Origin: Ceratodon purpureus
Lineage: Eukaryota; Streptophyta; Bryopsida; Pseudoditrichales; Ditrichaceae
NCBI GenBank assembly: GCA_014871385.1
Contig: CM026426.1
Coordinates: 17,732,183-17,796,182 of the forward strand
Reading direction: 5' to 3'
DNA length: 64,000 nucleotides
The notes beneath the pieces were generated by a model, which worked only from the letters and a program-made list of their open reading frames with translations, did no database searches and was not told the DNA's origin. Made by a program: the position numbers and the translations under genes. Positions 22,399 to 38,227 of this stretch are shown here, in pieces. The number at the start of each line of letters is the position of its first letter. Positions within the stretch are counted from its first letter, which is position 1.

Positions 22399-25300
22399 TT
22401 GGTTTGTAAGAATTTTATTTTCCTATGCTTGCTATTTGAAGTTTTAATTTTTTTGCAATCCAACTTTTTTGCAATCCAGTGTGCTTATAATCCACTCTAA
22501 TGGCAGAGTGATGAGAATTTCATCAACAACTAACTGAGAAGCTCGCCTTTACAATAAAATTTGGAAAGTGCGTTTGCAGTGTACCTTACAAGTGATGAAC
22601 AATCTCACAGACAATATGTTCTTCTTCGTGCAATTAACACTGAAGACATCACGAGTGTTTCTTGGTATCGTTGCCGTGCCACTACTTGTTCTTTCTTACA
22701 TTTCAAATTTCGTAGCAACTGTAATACAATTACATGAAACTATATACCATCCTGGCATGCATATTTCATATAATTGATTGAACTACATGCTATTTTTTTT
22801 ACTTGTATCCATTAATGAGTGAAGATCTTTTTACTAACTACAGGCGTTCACACCCAAGACGCTTCGCGTCTGTTGTCGGCGTTCTCGTTGCGTTCCTTTC
22901 AACTTCCAACTCGGCCTCCGCCCTCAATCCACATAAACCACAACAATCCTTCATACAATTAGAGTGGGGCCGCATTGGTTTTCCTATATGTTTACCCATT
23001 ATCAATGTAGATATTTTTGCTGACTACAGCCTTGCATCCTTTACTCTACATTTATGATAGACAATAATGTTGTATTTTTCTTCAACTTTTGTGAACACAA
23101 AATGTTCAATGACCATCTTGTGACTCTTATTTGCACAACTGGGTTCTAATTGTTAAAAATTAGTCACAGTAGACTAGTAAAAATTTATTCTCCATGAAAC
23201 ATACATGAGAAGATATATATTTTTTTTTTTTACTATTTTTTTTTATTTTTTCTAAATTTTTAATATTTTTATAGATTACAAAAAGGTGATTAATCAAGCC
23301 TTATGTAGGCAAAAGTAATATTTAACATATTCAAGGAAAAGGAAGTATTTTCCCTTGGTTGATCTTCGGAATACAATGATTACAAAGGTTCCAATACACC
23401 AAGATACTTACAAAGGCCTACGCCAGGTTTTTTAGGATCTTGCTTCTCAGGGTATGATCCATGCTATGATTGTCCAACGACAATCTGGGTCTGCCACAAA
23501 ACATCCTCACACTTGAATCATCCCATGGGCGAACCATTCGGTACCGAGCTTTCGACGTAATTGTCTTTTGAGATTTCAAAACAGCCTCTACATGAACATA
23601 AGATGAGTCAGGAACTTATATACAGGAAGCACATCTGTGGACTCGCTATCAAGTATTACGACTTGACCTCTACAGACATACCAGTAGGGTAATCTGATCT
23701 GTAGCTTCCTGTCTACATCATCTTTCTGAATTAGATAAATACACACGAAACTGAAGGAAACTTCACTTATATGCATCTACATATATAGCTCAAAGTCATT
23801 AGCTAGATATATTGTAATCAAATTCAGATGTCCAGATTAAGAAAGCAAGGGTTCTCTACTACTTCATTTGTAAGAGCTACCTGAAACCAAATAGCATAAT
23901 ATTGATTCAAGTTGTTTCATACCAAAAAATTCATTGAGCCTTGTTACAAATTGTAAAGGTCAAAGATCAATAGAATGCCCAAGAACGCGAGCGCGGTGCG
24001 ATTCGTTGGGGAGACGCCTAGAATCTCTATATCATACTATTTTTTTGAGGTCGAGTTGTATATTGATGGATTCGTCCTGATGTGTACATTATAATCCAGG
24101 GCTTTTAGGGTGAGACTTTACAGTAGCGACTTCCGAAGCGTTCGGAGAAGAACATGGTGCTCCATTGCTTATACACGGACTGCGTTTGGAAGAGGCTATG
24201 GATTCCCAGCCATGCTATGACGCGTTCAATTGTGTCCTTGGAAAAGGAGCCCCATACGGTTGGTGGAGAATTTATATTGAGAGTGGATGGCGGTGCAACT
24301 GTGAATAATTTATTGATGCAGCTTTAGGTTAGTTCTGGGCTTTATTAGTGGAGTACAAGAATATTCTTGCGCTTTCTAGTTTTGAAAACATTCTTATGTT
24401 GCGAAACTTTTGTACTTGAAAACTATATTTTCTACTTTTATATACCCACAACTAGAATGTTTTTTAAATGTTAAAATTACGAGAAAAATTAAATTAATGT
24501 GAAATATTCCTAAGACAAATATGAAATAATGCATGTACTTTTTTAACCGTGATTCTTGGGTACTCCATTAAGTGTGATTTCTTCATAGATATTTTTGACC
24601 ACAAAACTCACTGAGGAATTAAAAGTAATATTCTTGCCTACGATTTTTCCGTATTGTCTTCATTTCCATCACCCTTCCATCTACCAACGTACCAACGTGG
24701 TGGGAATTTTATCCTGTTTGTCATGTTTATGGATGTGGTGATTTTACTTGCCGGTGCGGTGTCGTAGGTTCTCTAAGGTAGCAGTACCCATTCCTGCCAG
24801 AATAAGGATTTTGGGAACCTGGGAGTGCAAAGAGCATGAAGTGAAATCATGAATGTGTTAGCAAATTGGAGAGGAAGTGCTTGGTCTTGGAATCAGAATT
24901 TTTGGAGGTAAGAGCAATTTTACACAAATTTTTGAAGTGAAGGTGTTGTAGACACCTATTCATAACTCTAGACTTACCCAAAAGTGACAGAAGAAACCTG
25001 TGGACAAAACTTGTTAATGCTTCCATCTCATTGGTTCCATCTCATTGATTCTAGTGAAATTTCAATACACTTATGTTCAAGTTTAGGTTCACAAGGAGGC
25101 ACTTTCTGGTCAAATTGTAGCTGGCAGGAATGGGTCGCTGGCATGAATGGGTACTGCTACCTTATTTTCGTCTTGTTCCTGGCCTCACTTACATGCGAGG
25201 TCATCGATTCTATTTCTAGAGGTTAGTTGAAAGCTGCCTGTTCGGAAAGCTTCGGAGCGGCGGCGATGGTGAGATAAGTCGGAATTGCGTACATCTCGAC

Positions 25301-25950
25301 TTTGCCAGTTTAATGTTACCCTGGTGAGGCTGGTGCTTGCGATCTACTCTCTCTTTGCTGAACTCTAGAATTTTGGAACAATCATTAGGTTGCAGCAGTT
25401 CAATTAAAACGGCTCCTGTGAAGATTTTGTCTCGAACTATGCTTCTCTGTGCGGCGCCATGAAGCATATTCCTTGTTCCTTTGATGGTGTCTCTTATTTG
25501 AGAGATCATTGATCATGATTTTGCAGTCTAGGTCAGGAGCGAAAGGTCGGATTTTTGGAAATTTCTGTTGATTAGGACCGCAGTTTTGGTAGGGTTTTGA
25601 AATGGAAATGTTTACTGAGGACTTGTTTTCTAGCGACCGTGCTAGATTCGTCTTGGTTTCGAGGAGTGTGCGCCGTAGCGCGTGAGTATTCGTGCACGTT
25701 CGGCAATGGGAGAGGGAAGTGACCTTTCTCGGGTGCTCAACGTTTTGAAGACGTCGAAGGCGAGTTAAAATCTCCTTCTCTATCTTCCTGGTGTGTGTAC
25801 GTATATTTGATCTAAGAATCGACATCTGTTATATCGAAGCAAGCGTCACTTGTGTTGATTCATCTATCTGTAGGACTTTCTATTGTTGTGCTTGGTTGAT
25901 TTGACGTGATATTGGATTACGCTAAACTATGAGTAGCTGATTCAAAGCAG
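22399..25950. other. Intergenic, no supported gene
   Basis: The Helitron 3' end should lie soon after 22398, but no clear hairpin-CTRR was identified. A GC-rich island at 22845-22925 after a good acceptor (CTACAG) contains a short open frame (SVVGVLVAFLSTSNS) of unknown origin. 23160-23300 is T-rich. 23300-24960 shows no sustained frame. 25200-25900 is probably 5' leader or unresolved N-terminal exons of the FLIP-like gene. Confidence 0.35.
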
Positions 25951-28900
25951 GTCGCAGAGGAACGTATTGTTGCTCTTGAGGATCTTTCCAAATCTTATTT
26001 CAAATGCTGCTCCTCAGAAGAGCTTGCTATTCTGGAAGTATTGACTGTATCCTTTAGAAGTACGTAATGAAGGTCATTTGTTCCTTAGAAGTGTTGTTAA
26101 AAGACGGTCGTCTGAAATCTTAGCACCGCACAAGGGCCAAGGTAATTTGAACTACTATTTCGAGATAATTGTTTTGAACATGGAACGAGTTTCTATGATT
26201 CTCTGCTCCTTTGGTGATTTTTAGGGTTCATCTATCAGTCTTGGTGGAACTAGTATTTTCTTAATTGCAATAACAGACATGTTGGCAAGAGGAGTCAGGC
26301 TCTGTTCTTCGTGATTGGAAATGGCGAACAAATATATGTCGTGTTGGGAGTTTAAGGCTGCCAGCTATTCGAAGAGGATCTCAAGTATTCATTCAGTATG
26401 TACAGCTGGCGACGAAGGTGAGGTTTTTATTATTACGCATCCACTTCTTTATTATTTTGTCCGTTTATTCTTTTATTGTAGACAATGAAATGTAAGAGTA
26501 ATCTTAGAGGACATGGAACTACATTTCATGGTTATCGTTGGCTTGAATCTTTTGTGGAATGTTTGTATAGTCTTTGCGTCGTAGCTGAAATTTGTATAGC
26601 TGGATATATTGATTATTCTCTGCTTTATGTATCGTCAGGTCAGTGCATGGTGTGCAACGTTCCTGAGTAAGCAGGCAGAAGAAAGCAAGTCCAAGGGAAC
26701 TTGGCAAGATGTTCTTTCGAAGGTACAGTTACCAACGATTTCAGTGAAGTGTGTTTTAGTAATGACATAGGGTGATTAGGACAGGTAATAGTCCTTCTAC
26801 ATCGATCATTTCGCATTAACGAGACTACATATGTACATGTATATTTTTGAATGCAGAGTTACCTCGGGCTTTGGGTTTCAGGATTCCAAGACAAACTATA
26901 TGACCTTTACATTATGATAGATGAAACTAGCACGCGCCTTATGCATTACTATTTTTTGATTGCTTTATTAACATCAGGTCTGGGATCGCAGCTTCTGTCG
27001 GAGACCAATTCTTTCTTTTTAGTTACATATACTGTAGCATCGGAATGCTCATTCTTGATGGAGAAACGAGTTATTTCATCGGTTTCATCGCTTATCAGTG
27101 AATCTTTGGGATTGGTCAAAGTTCTCGGACTATCGAGTAGAGCGGTGAGTGAAGTCAACCTCGTAATTTTCACGTGCTAAGGTTTACTGTGCGAGTGTAC
27201 AGTTCGTATTGTTGACACTGTCCGGGTTTTGTGGCAGCCGAGGAACGAGCCGCAAGGAGCAGAAATGCTCAAGACTGCTGTAGATCTGCTTCAAGCTGCA
27301 CTTCGAGTTGTTTCCATAATGAATCAAACAGTAACAAGTGTGAACAATGGCTTACCCATAGACGGAACTCCAGAAGCATTGCAAATTATCATATCTGCAA
27401 TGAGAGACCTCCAGGAACTGGGGACATTGACAGCTAGATTGGAATGGGGAAGGACTCAAAGCTCAGGTCTTAAAAATATCGCTCTTCTGAATTTTTCATG
27501 GCGAAGCTGTGTGACCATTCTCACTATATCAGAAGAAAGTCGCACAATTGTTGCCCCAGTAGTGGACATCAAGAATCTAATGACCCGCTTGATATCGTTT
27601 GGAACATATTCGCTGAAGCGAGCTGTCGAAGAATGGCTCTCTATACCTTCTCGTGAATTGGATATCATCGACTTTAGGAAGTATTGTGTGCTTGTGAAGT
27701 TCTTCACATCACAGGCATCAAAGCTGTGTATCTTTTACCCTGAGCTAGCGATTGCTCTTAAAAGTACAGTTGCAGACTTCATTCTGAAGTTTGCAACATT
27801 ACTGCTTGGTCACAACTTTGAGACACTACCAAAAGAAGCCATTAAGCTTCTTTATGAGGTTGCTGCACCCTCCGCCTTCGGTCTCTTATCTTCTCTACTT
27901 GGTGCATCTGGGCTGCACACAAACTTGAAGATAGAGCTTCTGCAATCTGTGTGTAGTGGTTATGAACCTTTTCCAGCTATTGAGGACCTCGGTTTAGGTG
28001 CAGAAGAGCCTGAATGGAATTTCTCTTTGCCTGTGTGGAACAACAGCGCACAAGGAGGATATCTGCTCAGTCGGGTGATGGTTTTTCTGCAACTTCTCGA
28101 AGGCTCTGAAAACTACGGGCAAAATCTAATGATGGAATTTGCAAAAAGACTAGATTGGGTTGTAGATTCAATCGCAGAGGATGAGGTCTACGCTGCGCTT
28201 CTGCAAGTGCAGATCTTCCCGGCATTTCCCCTCGAGTCGAAAAAAAAAGCTCAATCTCAATTAATGTATCTTTGGGTGGTGAAATCGCTTGAGAAGTTTA
28301 TCATAAGGGCTTTTGACTACTCAGTTGTCCGGGTGGAGGTCCAGGAATTCCTATTCTACTATGCACTCCACCCGAATGTGCTTTGTGGTGAGCTTATCAA
28401 ACACCTATGGCGTTTTATCGCAGAACAGAGTGATGAAAGACTTTTCAAGGAGCATATATCTGTCCTTGTTTCGCTTCTCCATTCTGTGGTAGGAGCTGAA
28501 GATCCTCAGGCTATGAAAAGATTAGCGCAACTGATTTGCTCTTTGGTTCAAGTCGTTCCAAGTGTAGGAGCCTCGCACCTTTTTAGTCTTGTATTCCAGG
28601 AGGATACTTTTGCGACTCAGTCGTCCTCCAAAATTGTTTCTGTGCTTCTTCAACAAGGCTTCAACTTGGAATTTCTACCAGAAGCTACGAGAGAAAGTTC
28701 AATCCTCGCTTTCTTGAAGAACTGTTTGGATGCTGCCAAGCAATCGAGCGAGAGCAAAGGAAGCCCAGACGAGAAGACGCAGGATTCCATGTGGTGTTTA
28801 TTGCATCTTCTTAATCAATGGTACGTTCAAGTCCATACGCCCTTATTTTCGTAATCCTGTTACCTAGGTTCTCTATCACCAATTCGACTTGATCTCTGTT

Positions 28901-29958
28901 AAGTGGTTTACTCTCAGACTTTCAACAGAACACAGCTGGCTTTGACTAGTACTCTTCTTATGGCAGTTCTTGGTTTGTGGGATTGATTTTGTTGGTTTGT
29001 TTCATGACTTTCTTCATAGATGAAACTACGATGCTGTGCTCGTTTTTGTTGCAGTGAGGATTACATTGAGTCGAAACAGAGGCAAGAGATCAAGAGCTTA
29101 ACATTTGACTCCTTCCTGAAAAATTCTCGAACCATGTCAGATATTCATCGTTTTAGTGGTCCTGTTCTTAGTCCAATACTGCTCATCGCCTCATTCTTTT
29201 TGAAACAAAATGTTCAACCCAAGGCCCTTCAAAATCTCCTGGGAAAGGTTGAGAAGCTGGTGAAGTCAGCGTTGAAGGATGATTATGTAGCCTTTAAATC
29301 ATCTATTGCGGAGTTTCTTTCGAGCTTAAGTGCATTTGAGTTTTCGGAGGAGGTAGGAAACCCAGAAAGCGAGGCTCTATGGTATTTATACCACACTGTC
29401 TTGCGAGAGCAGCATTGGGCCCTCGTGCATTCCGGCTTAACGTCCTTCGGTCATTTTGCTGAGCAGACTCCTTGCAATGAGCTGTGGCGTTTTGTGCCTA
29501 TAGACCCAGGACTTGCATCCGACGTGCATGAGAGCTCACAGAGCGGGTCTGACATGTTCATGAGCACATTGAAGGCGTATTTAGAGAAAGAAACTATGTG
29601 CGCCTCTTTGACAGTTTTGGACGCAGATGTTGAAGTGCTTAGTCAGGAAGCTAGGAAGCAACGTAGTTCTTGTTTTCACTTACTGCAGCAAAAGAAACAA
29701 GAAATTCCAGAAGAAAAGACCAAAGTTGTATGTCTTGATTTCAAGGATGTGGATAGAAGGCCTTCGAAGACTCTTGGGTTGATTGGCAAGTCAAAACCAG
29801 TTGAAGTGGAAACAGCAATTTTGATGTTGCAAGAAGGTTTTTCCCTTTTGAGCAACATATCTCCAGAATGGCTTACCAGATCCGATGCGAAACTTGAGGA
29901 ATGGCGATCAGTTATCTCCCAGCTTGCAGTCGTGAACAAGAAGCTGTCTTTTTTGTGA
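25951..29958 (+). CDS. FLIP: FLIP/FIRRM (C1orf112) homologue, FIGNL1-interacting recombination regulator
   Basis: The family protein forms a nuclear complex with the AAA+ ATPase FIGNL1 and limits strand invasion and crossovers by acting on RAD51/DMC1 filaments. Exons supported by splice sites and phase: 25951-26059 (tentative), 26277-26417, 26639-26722, 26857-27144, 27238-28820 and 29055-29958; the start codon and one small exon are unresolved. The product is about 1000 residues, all-helical, Leu-rich with HEAT-like spacing, and contains no catalytic motif. Recalled similarity to the human protein is best near the C-terminus: HWALVHSGLTSFGHFAEQT, and the last helix pair ILMLQEGFSLLSNISPEWL to LSFL. 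Length and the 28820/29055 junction (TG|T = Cys) fit. No stop or frameshift was found in over 900 codons, unlike most coding regions here, so it is probably a working gene. Confidence 0.75.
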
Positions 29959-32836
<2,878 letters not shown>

Positions 32837-33120
32837 GTGAGGCGCTTTTAACTTTTCCAAAGCGAGCCCTATGCTTGCTTAGCTTTAGAACCACTATTCA
32901 ATTCCACCTCAAGTTATCAACACTCTCACGCGGCTCCTAGTCCACTTTAGGCCCACAACCAAGGTCTGTCCGCTAGTTCTAACTTAGAGCCATTTCAAAC
33001 GGCGTCAACCTAATCACATGCTCAAGTTACAAGTGATTTAGGCAACCTCTTTTTCATGCCAAGTCACTACTTTAGGATACCGCTACTTGATAACGGTGTG
33101 AGTAACTTTGGACCGTGACA
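32837..33120 (-). mobile_element. LTR-like segment (copy 1) of a retrotransposon
   Basis: On the minus strand this begins TGTCACGGTCCAAAGTTACT, with TG as the expected LTR start. It is clearly related along its length to 54813-55073: shared GTGAGGCG, AGGCTCCTA/CGGCTCCTA, CGGCGTCAACCTAA, ACAAGTGA.TTA. The bases just before it on the minus strand (GACATCC.TTTCTCTACTAG, then ATGGTGGG) resemble a purine-rich tract, so this is probably a 3' LTR whose internal region lies above 33120. The other end was not defined. Confidence 0.55.
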
Positions 33121-35090
33121 CCCACCATCTAGTAGAGAAAGGATGACATCCTCGCCACGAGTCCAACTCTTCTCATTTATAGTAGCCACTTTCCCTTAGA
33201 AGCGTTATTTTTATTTTTATACGTCTTTTTAAAATTGATCTCTTTTAAAGATCCCAATTCTCATGTCGGATTTACAAAGACATGGATTTGGCTTTAAGGA
33301 TTCCTTTACACACTCATAGGTGCTTTTCCAAACTCTTGTCCCTTCTTCACCACTTAGCCATAGGAGAAACTCCATGCATTGCCAACTTGGAGCAACTTGA
33401 AGGGACATATGCGCCACCAACTTACTTGGCCAGTAGTAAGTACCTTCTTACAAGAACCCATTGAGTTCCCCTTCAAAAATGTTCACTTTTGTGGCATTCG
33501 TTGTTTGCAAATTCCATCTTTTTCCCTTAATTCTTTGTGTCATGTTAGCGACAAGGAAAGTTGGCTACTTCTCATGTTTTCTTTTTTTCTTGCGTAAATT
33601 CATCTTCACGACGCGTTTGTCCTCTTTGTGATTTTCTTCTTCTAAAGTTTTATTATTTTGAGGAGCCAACTCTTTGTTGCACTCTCCCCCATTTAAAGAC
33701 AATGTTCCCTTAACATAGGGGTGATGGTCCCCTTGGGGTGTCCAAAAGGATTGTCCAAGGGGACATTCTCTCCCCCCCCACATGCTTGCACTGTATTTCA
33801 TACTTCTTAATGCACAAATTGAATGTCATCATCATGAAAATTAGTTGATCTTATTCGTCTAGTATACTTCCGAAAAAAAAAAAAATGAAATTTTGACAAT
33901 GTTGCTTTCTAAAAGTGTCCTTTTAATAAAATGTCCAGAACTGTCCTCTTTTTAAAATGTGGCTAAAAGGACACTTTTGGACACGTCATTTTTATGCTAA
34001 TCTTATGAAAATTGGGGTATGATTTAACAAATGTGTAAGGAACATATTTTTATGAATCCCAAGTATAAAGTAGAAAGTGGTGTTCTAGTAGGAATTTTTG
34101 AAAGTGCATATTTTCACCTTAATTTACACAACTTATAATGTGTTTGAAAATACCACTTTAAGTAATTTTTTTAAACAATAACACAAAACAACCAGCATAT
34201 ATAGGTGCTCGTAGGCCTCAAATACTCAAATTCGCAATAATGCACATTCCATAGTGATAGTGCATATGTAATCCGGAAAGGAGTGAAAAAGGAAATATGG
34301 AAAAAGGAATGGTGGGAAGTGTAGGAGAATTTCTTGACTTGAGGGAGAAAATGGAGGGAAACGAGATGATTGGTGAAGATGGTGGGGAGGGAGTGGAGGG
34401 AAGTGTAGGGGGATGGGACACGTGGGGACACAAGGGAACCTGCGGTGGTCATCATTTGTGATGGTGGGCTGTTTTGGTGCGAGCCATTTTCAAAATGGCG
34501 ACTACATCCCATCCATCCATCCCCTCCCATCCCTTGCCGTCCATCCCCTCCCATCCGACGGCCCTCCCTCCTTGCGCGGCCACGCCCCGGCCCACGCGTC
34601 AAGCGGCCAGGCGGTTCCGACGCGGAAATTCCCCCCCTTCGCCCGACCTCCACCCACCGTCCGACCCCAGGCGATCCAAGCCTGCGGCGATGCTACACTT
34701 ATATGTATATGGTTGAGTCAGCATTTTTTATTTAAAAATTGTCCAACCACGTCAGGCGGACCCCATTGGTTCTTAGTGAGTTTTTGTATGGAGCTATTAA
34801 ATGTCCTAATCCACTATTATGTTTGTGAACTGAATGGAAATCCAGCTTCGTTGGAATTGCACATTAAGTGTTATGGTGGATCTAACAGACTGAATTCATT
34901 TCTTGGAAGTGTGCAATAACAATAAGAATGTAGGTATTGTGGATGGTTTTGGTATTTAATTATAAAAACCGGTAAATTCAGAATAATAGAATTAGTAAGT
35001 AAAAATAAAATGTGAAGTTAGTAACAAAAGAGAATAAATTGAAGATTGTGGAAAATTGAATTTAAAAATAAAATCAATATTGGGCAGCAT
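33121..35090. other. Retrotransposon flank, hairpins and GC island; no supported gene
   Basis: 33121-33800 may be the internal 3' region of the element ending at 33120; no pol motif is visible. A GTCCCCTTGG/CCAAGGGGAC hairpin lies at about 33729-33767. 33908-33980 is an inverted repeat around AAAAGTGTCCTTTT. 34480-34690 is a GC-rich island with CCATCC repeats. 34700-35090 is AT-rich. Open frames across the GC island on both strands follow from its composition. Confidence 0.4.
34484..34690. repeat. GC-rich island with CCATCC/CCCTCC tandem motifs
   Basis: In a very AT-rich area, about 200 bases are C/G-rich. They start with the palindrome GCCATTTTCAAAATGGC, then many CCATCC and CCCTCC units (34508-34570), then a CpG-dense segment (GCGCGGCCACGCC). 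It could be a promoter-like island or a fragment of a GC-rich element. No gene was assigned. Confidence 0.5.
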
Positions 35091-36801
35091 TTTGGAATAT
35101 TCTTTTCTATCATTCAATGATTGTTTATATTATTTTTACAACTAAGAATATAAATTTTTAGGGAACATTCTTTTATTGTAACCTGTATGCGTTTATAAAT
35201 ATTATCTTGTGCTAAAGTTTTAATCATGCTTTTGACATTTTTAAACAACCTTTGATGCTTTTGATATTTTTTCTTTTTACTGTGAAATATTTAAATTTCA
35301 TTTGACAAAATGGACACCCTTTTAATATTATTTAGTGAATCATTTTTAAATGTGATTATTGAAACTTTTGAATAACCTATAAGAACTTTAAATTATTTTT
35401 TAATTTAAATTATTCTTTAAATTTAAAATTAACAACCAACCATGAATCAAGTCAGAGTCACCAGCAGATGCAAATAATAACAAAAATGTAAACATGCACT
35501 ATTCAATAGCTTGTTTAAACATTATAAATATTTGATGCATGCTATTAATAAAAATGCACTATTCAATAGATTAAATTGGATTTTAAAGTATCGAGATGCT
35601 TTTAAGTTTTTTTTTTTTTTTTTTTTTTTTAATCACTCAATGATTGTTTTTAATTTATTTACAACTAAGAATATTATTTTTCCATTAAAAGTCCTTTTAT
35701 TTTATCCTATAGGCATCTTTTAATGCCAAGAAAAACTTTTATTTGCTAAAAAACATTTAAAAATATTTAAACATGCTATTAATTTAAATTCACTATTCAA
35801 TAGATTAATTTGGATTTTAAAGGTTCGATATGGTTTTAAGTTTTTTTAATTATTCTCTTCAATCAGTCAATGATTGTTTATTTCTTATTTAAAATTAAGA
35901 ATATTATTTCCGAGTTAAAAATTCTTTTATTTTATCGTATATGCCTTTTTCAATAATTTTTAGTGATTACCGTTTAAACATGCTTTTGACATTTTTAAGA
36001 GAGCGTTTGATGCTTTTGAAGCTATTTATTTTCAAATAATGGTAAGAGAATTTTTAATTTAATCATGCACCTATAATATGTCTTTGTGATTTTTTTTTTT
36101 AGTTATGCTGTTAATTCTCTATCTTGTCCATTAAAATGAACTTCTCAATTCCAATTCGCAATTTTTTTGGAGGTTTAACTTCTAAAAGACTCATTGCAGT
36201 CTCCCGACCGTTTGAACCATAAGAATATCCACTAAGTGTGCACTTCTTTGTCGAGATATGTTGGCCAAACCAAGTTACTAGAAGATGTTGACCTTGGAGA
36301 TCCGAATTTCAAATATTTCGTAAGTATACAAGCTGCAAGAAGCAGTATCATGTATAATCGGAGTTCATCACTGTATCATGAATCCAACTATCATGTAAAC
36401 TGTTACAGATCTTGAGCGGAAGCTCATATGTTGAAGATCTTGAATGAAAGCTGATCTATTGTATAACAATGAAGATATGATCCGTAAATATCGTCATCTT
36501 ACATTTGAGTACTTCGCTTTATAATGTTTTTCAGTTATCTTTACTTATAATGTAACATTTCTGAATAATTGGACTGAAATTTCTGTTGTGATTAATTTGA
36601 ATTTTGTAATTTAATTTTTGAAATGCTGTGACTTGATTAATTGTCTAATCTTTGATTCTTTTGTACAAATAAAAGACCATTTTGTTGAATGATTAATTGT
36701 CCATGTCCCGATTTTTTTATAATTAGAAGACCATTTTATTGAATTAATGATAAATAAATTGGAAGCCCATATTATTGAATGATTACTCGTCTGATTCCCG
36801 T

Positions 36802-36849
<48 letters not shown>

Positions 36850-37345
36850 CAATTAAAAGCGCATGTTATTGTTTTTTTTTTTTTTTTTGGCGTTTTTAAC
36901 CCCTTTGTATTGAATGATAAATTGCCCAATTTCAGATTTTGTTTAAAACAATTAAAAGCCCATTTTATTGTTTTTGTTTTAATTAATTAAAACCGTATTT
37001 CATTGAAAGATTACGGTAATTGGTCGATTCCCGATTTTTTTTTTTAAACAAATAAAAAGCCCATTTTAGTGAGTATTAATTTTTTCCCAATTAAAAGTCC
37101 ATTGTATGCAATATTGTCCAACGATTAATTCTCCACGTTCCGGTTTTCTCTATAAAATGAGATGCCCATATCATTGAATATTATTATTATTTTTTTTTTT
37201 CATTAAAGCAAGAAGCCTTTTTAAAGAATAATTAATTGTCCAATTAATGTTCTTTTTACAATTAATAGCCCATTTTAATCACAACACGTTTTTAAACATT
37301 AATTAGTGATTAATTTTTAAACATGCTTTAGACATTTTTAATAAA
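35090..37345. repeat. Cluster of diverged AT-rich tandem repeats
   Basis: TCAATGATTG followed by a conserved block with AACTAAGAATAT and CTTTTATTTTAT occurs near 35114, 35637 and 35866; the last two are about 230 bp apart. ATGCTTTTGACATTTTTAA occurs near 35226 and 35979, with a variant near 37322. From about 36650 to 37280 a shorter unit, roughly ATTAAAAGCCCATTTTATTG plus AATGATTAATTGTCC and a T-run, recurs six or more times with heavy divergence. T-runs of 47 (36803-36849) and 18 interrupt it. No gene is present. Confidence 0.6.
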
Positions 37346-38227
37346 AAAATTAGAAATTGGCAAGACAATAGAAAATCAGTAAATAATATGTTGGAGATTT
37401 ATATAATCAATTAATATTTGATAATTAAAAATCATAGAAATAATGGAGTTTAAAAAATAGGGAAAAGTGGAATTAATAGTGGTATTCAAAACAGTTAAGA
37501 CATTAAAGCACATTAAATGAATATATGAAGGAACTGTATTAGATATACTGAGATATTTAAACTCATTTCAAGCTATTATCAATAAAATAGACCCTTTAAA
37601 ATACATACTCCATTACAATTGAATTTTATCCATCATAATATTTATTTTTATAGTTTGATATTAAAATTTTATTTATTTCTTGAATAAGGAAATTAGCAAA
37701 TTCGAAAATGATAAAGGGAACAGAAAAAAGAGAAATCAAACACTTAAAGGGTCAACCAGGATTAAAACAAATACGTAAGTTTTGTGGTATTGTATTTGAA
37801 TATGAGAACTGTGAAGTAAAATGATGGTTTGATAATTAATAAAACTTGAGCAAATGATAAACAAATTCTTTTAAAACATATACGAAGAAAAATGTAAAGG
37901 GAAGGTTCTGGTTTAGTGGGTGCAGGGTTTTGTAGGTTTTCCAGGGTTTTGGAACTATCTACGGTTTCCAAGTAGGGTAAGAGGAACCATGTACATGAGA
38001 TGAATGATTAAGAGTGATGTTCCAGGTGGGTGGATTTCATAGACCGATGCACTCTGAACTACACGATTGGGATGATGAACAGTTAGGATGGATTGAGAAT
38101 GTGAAGCTGGATCGGCGCCATTTCCGAGAGGGAAGACTGTCTGTGCATGCGTCCATGCAGAATTTTGAGTTCTTTGAGTTTCGGAGGGGTGAGTCTGAAA
38201 CAAAGATTGTTTGGTGTTGAATTAGAA
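37346..38227. other. Upstream flank of the transposase-like gene
   Basis: 37346-37860 is AT-rich. 37860-38227 has normal composition and probably holds the promoter and 5' leader of the gene starting at 38228. No terminal inverted repeat matching the downstream flank was found by eye. Confidence 0.35.

Noticed and set aside
34171..34919. Proteins encoded in the 34.2-34.9 kb GC island
   Set aside because: Frames are open on both strands because of C-rich repeats; the peptides are Pro/Ser/His-rich with no domain.
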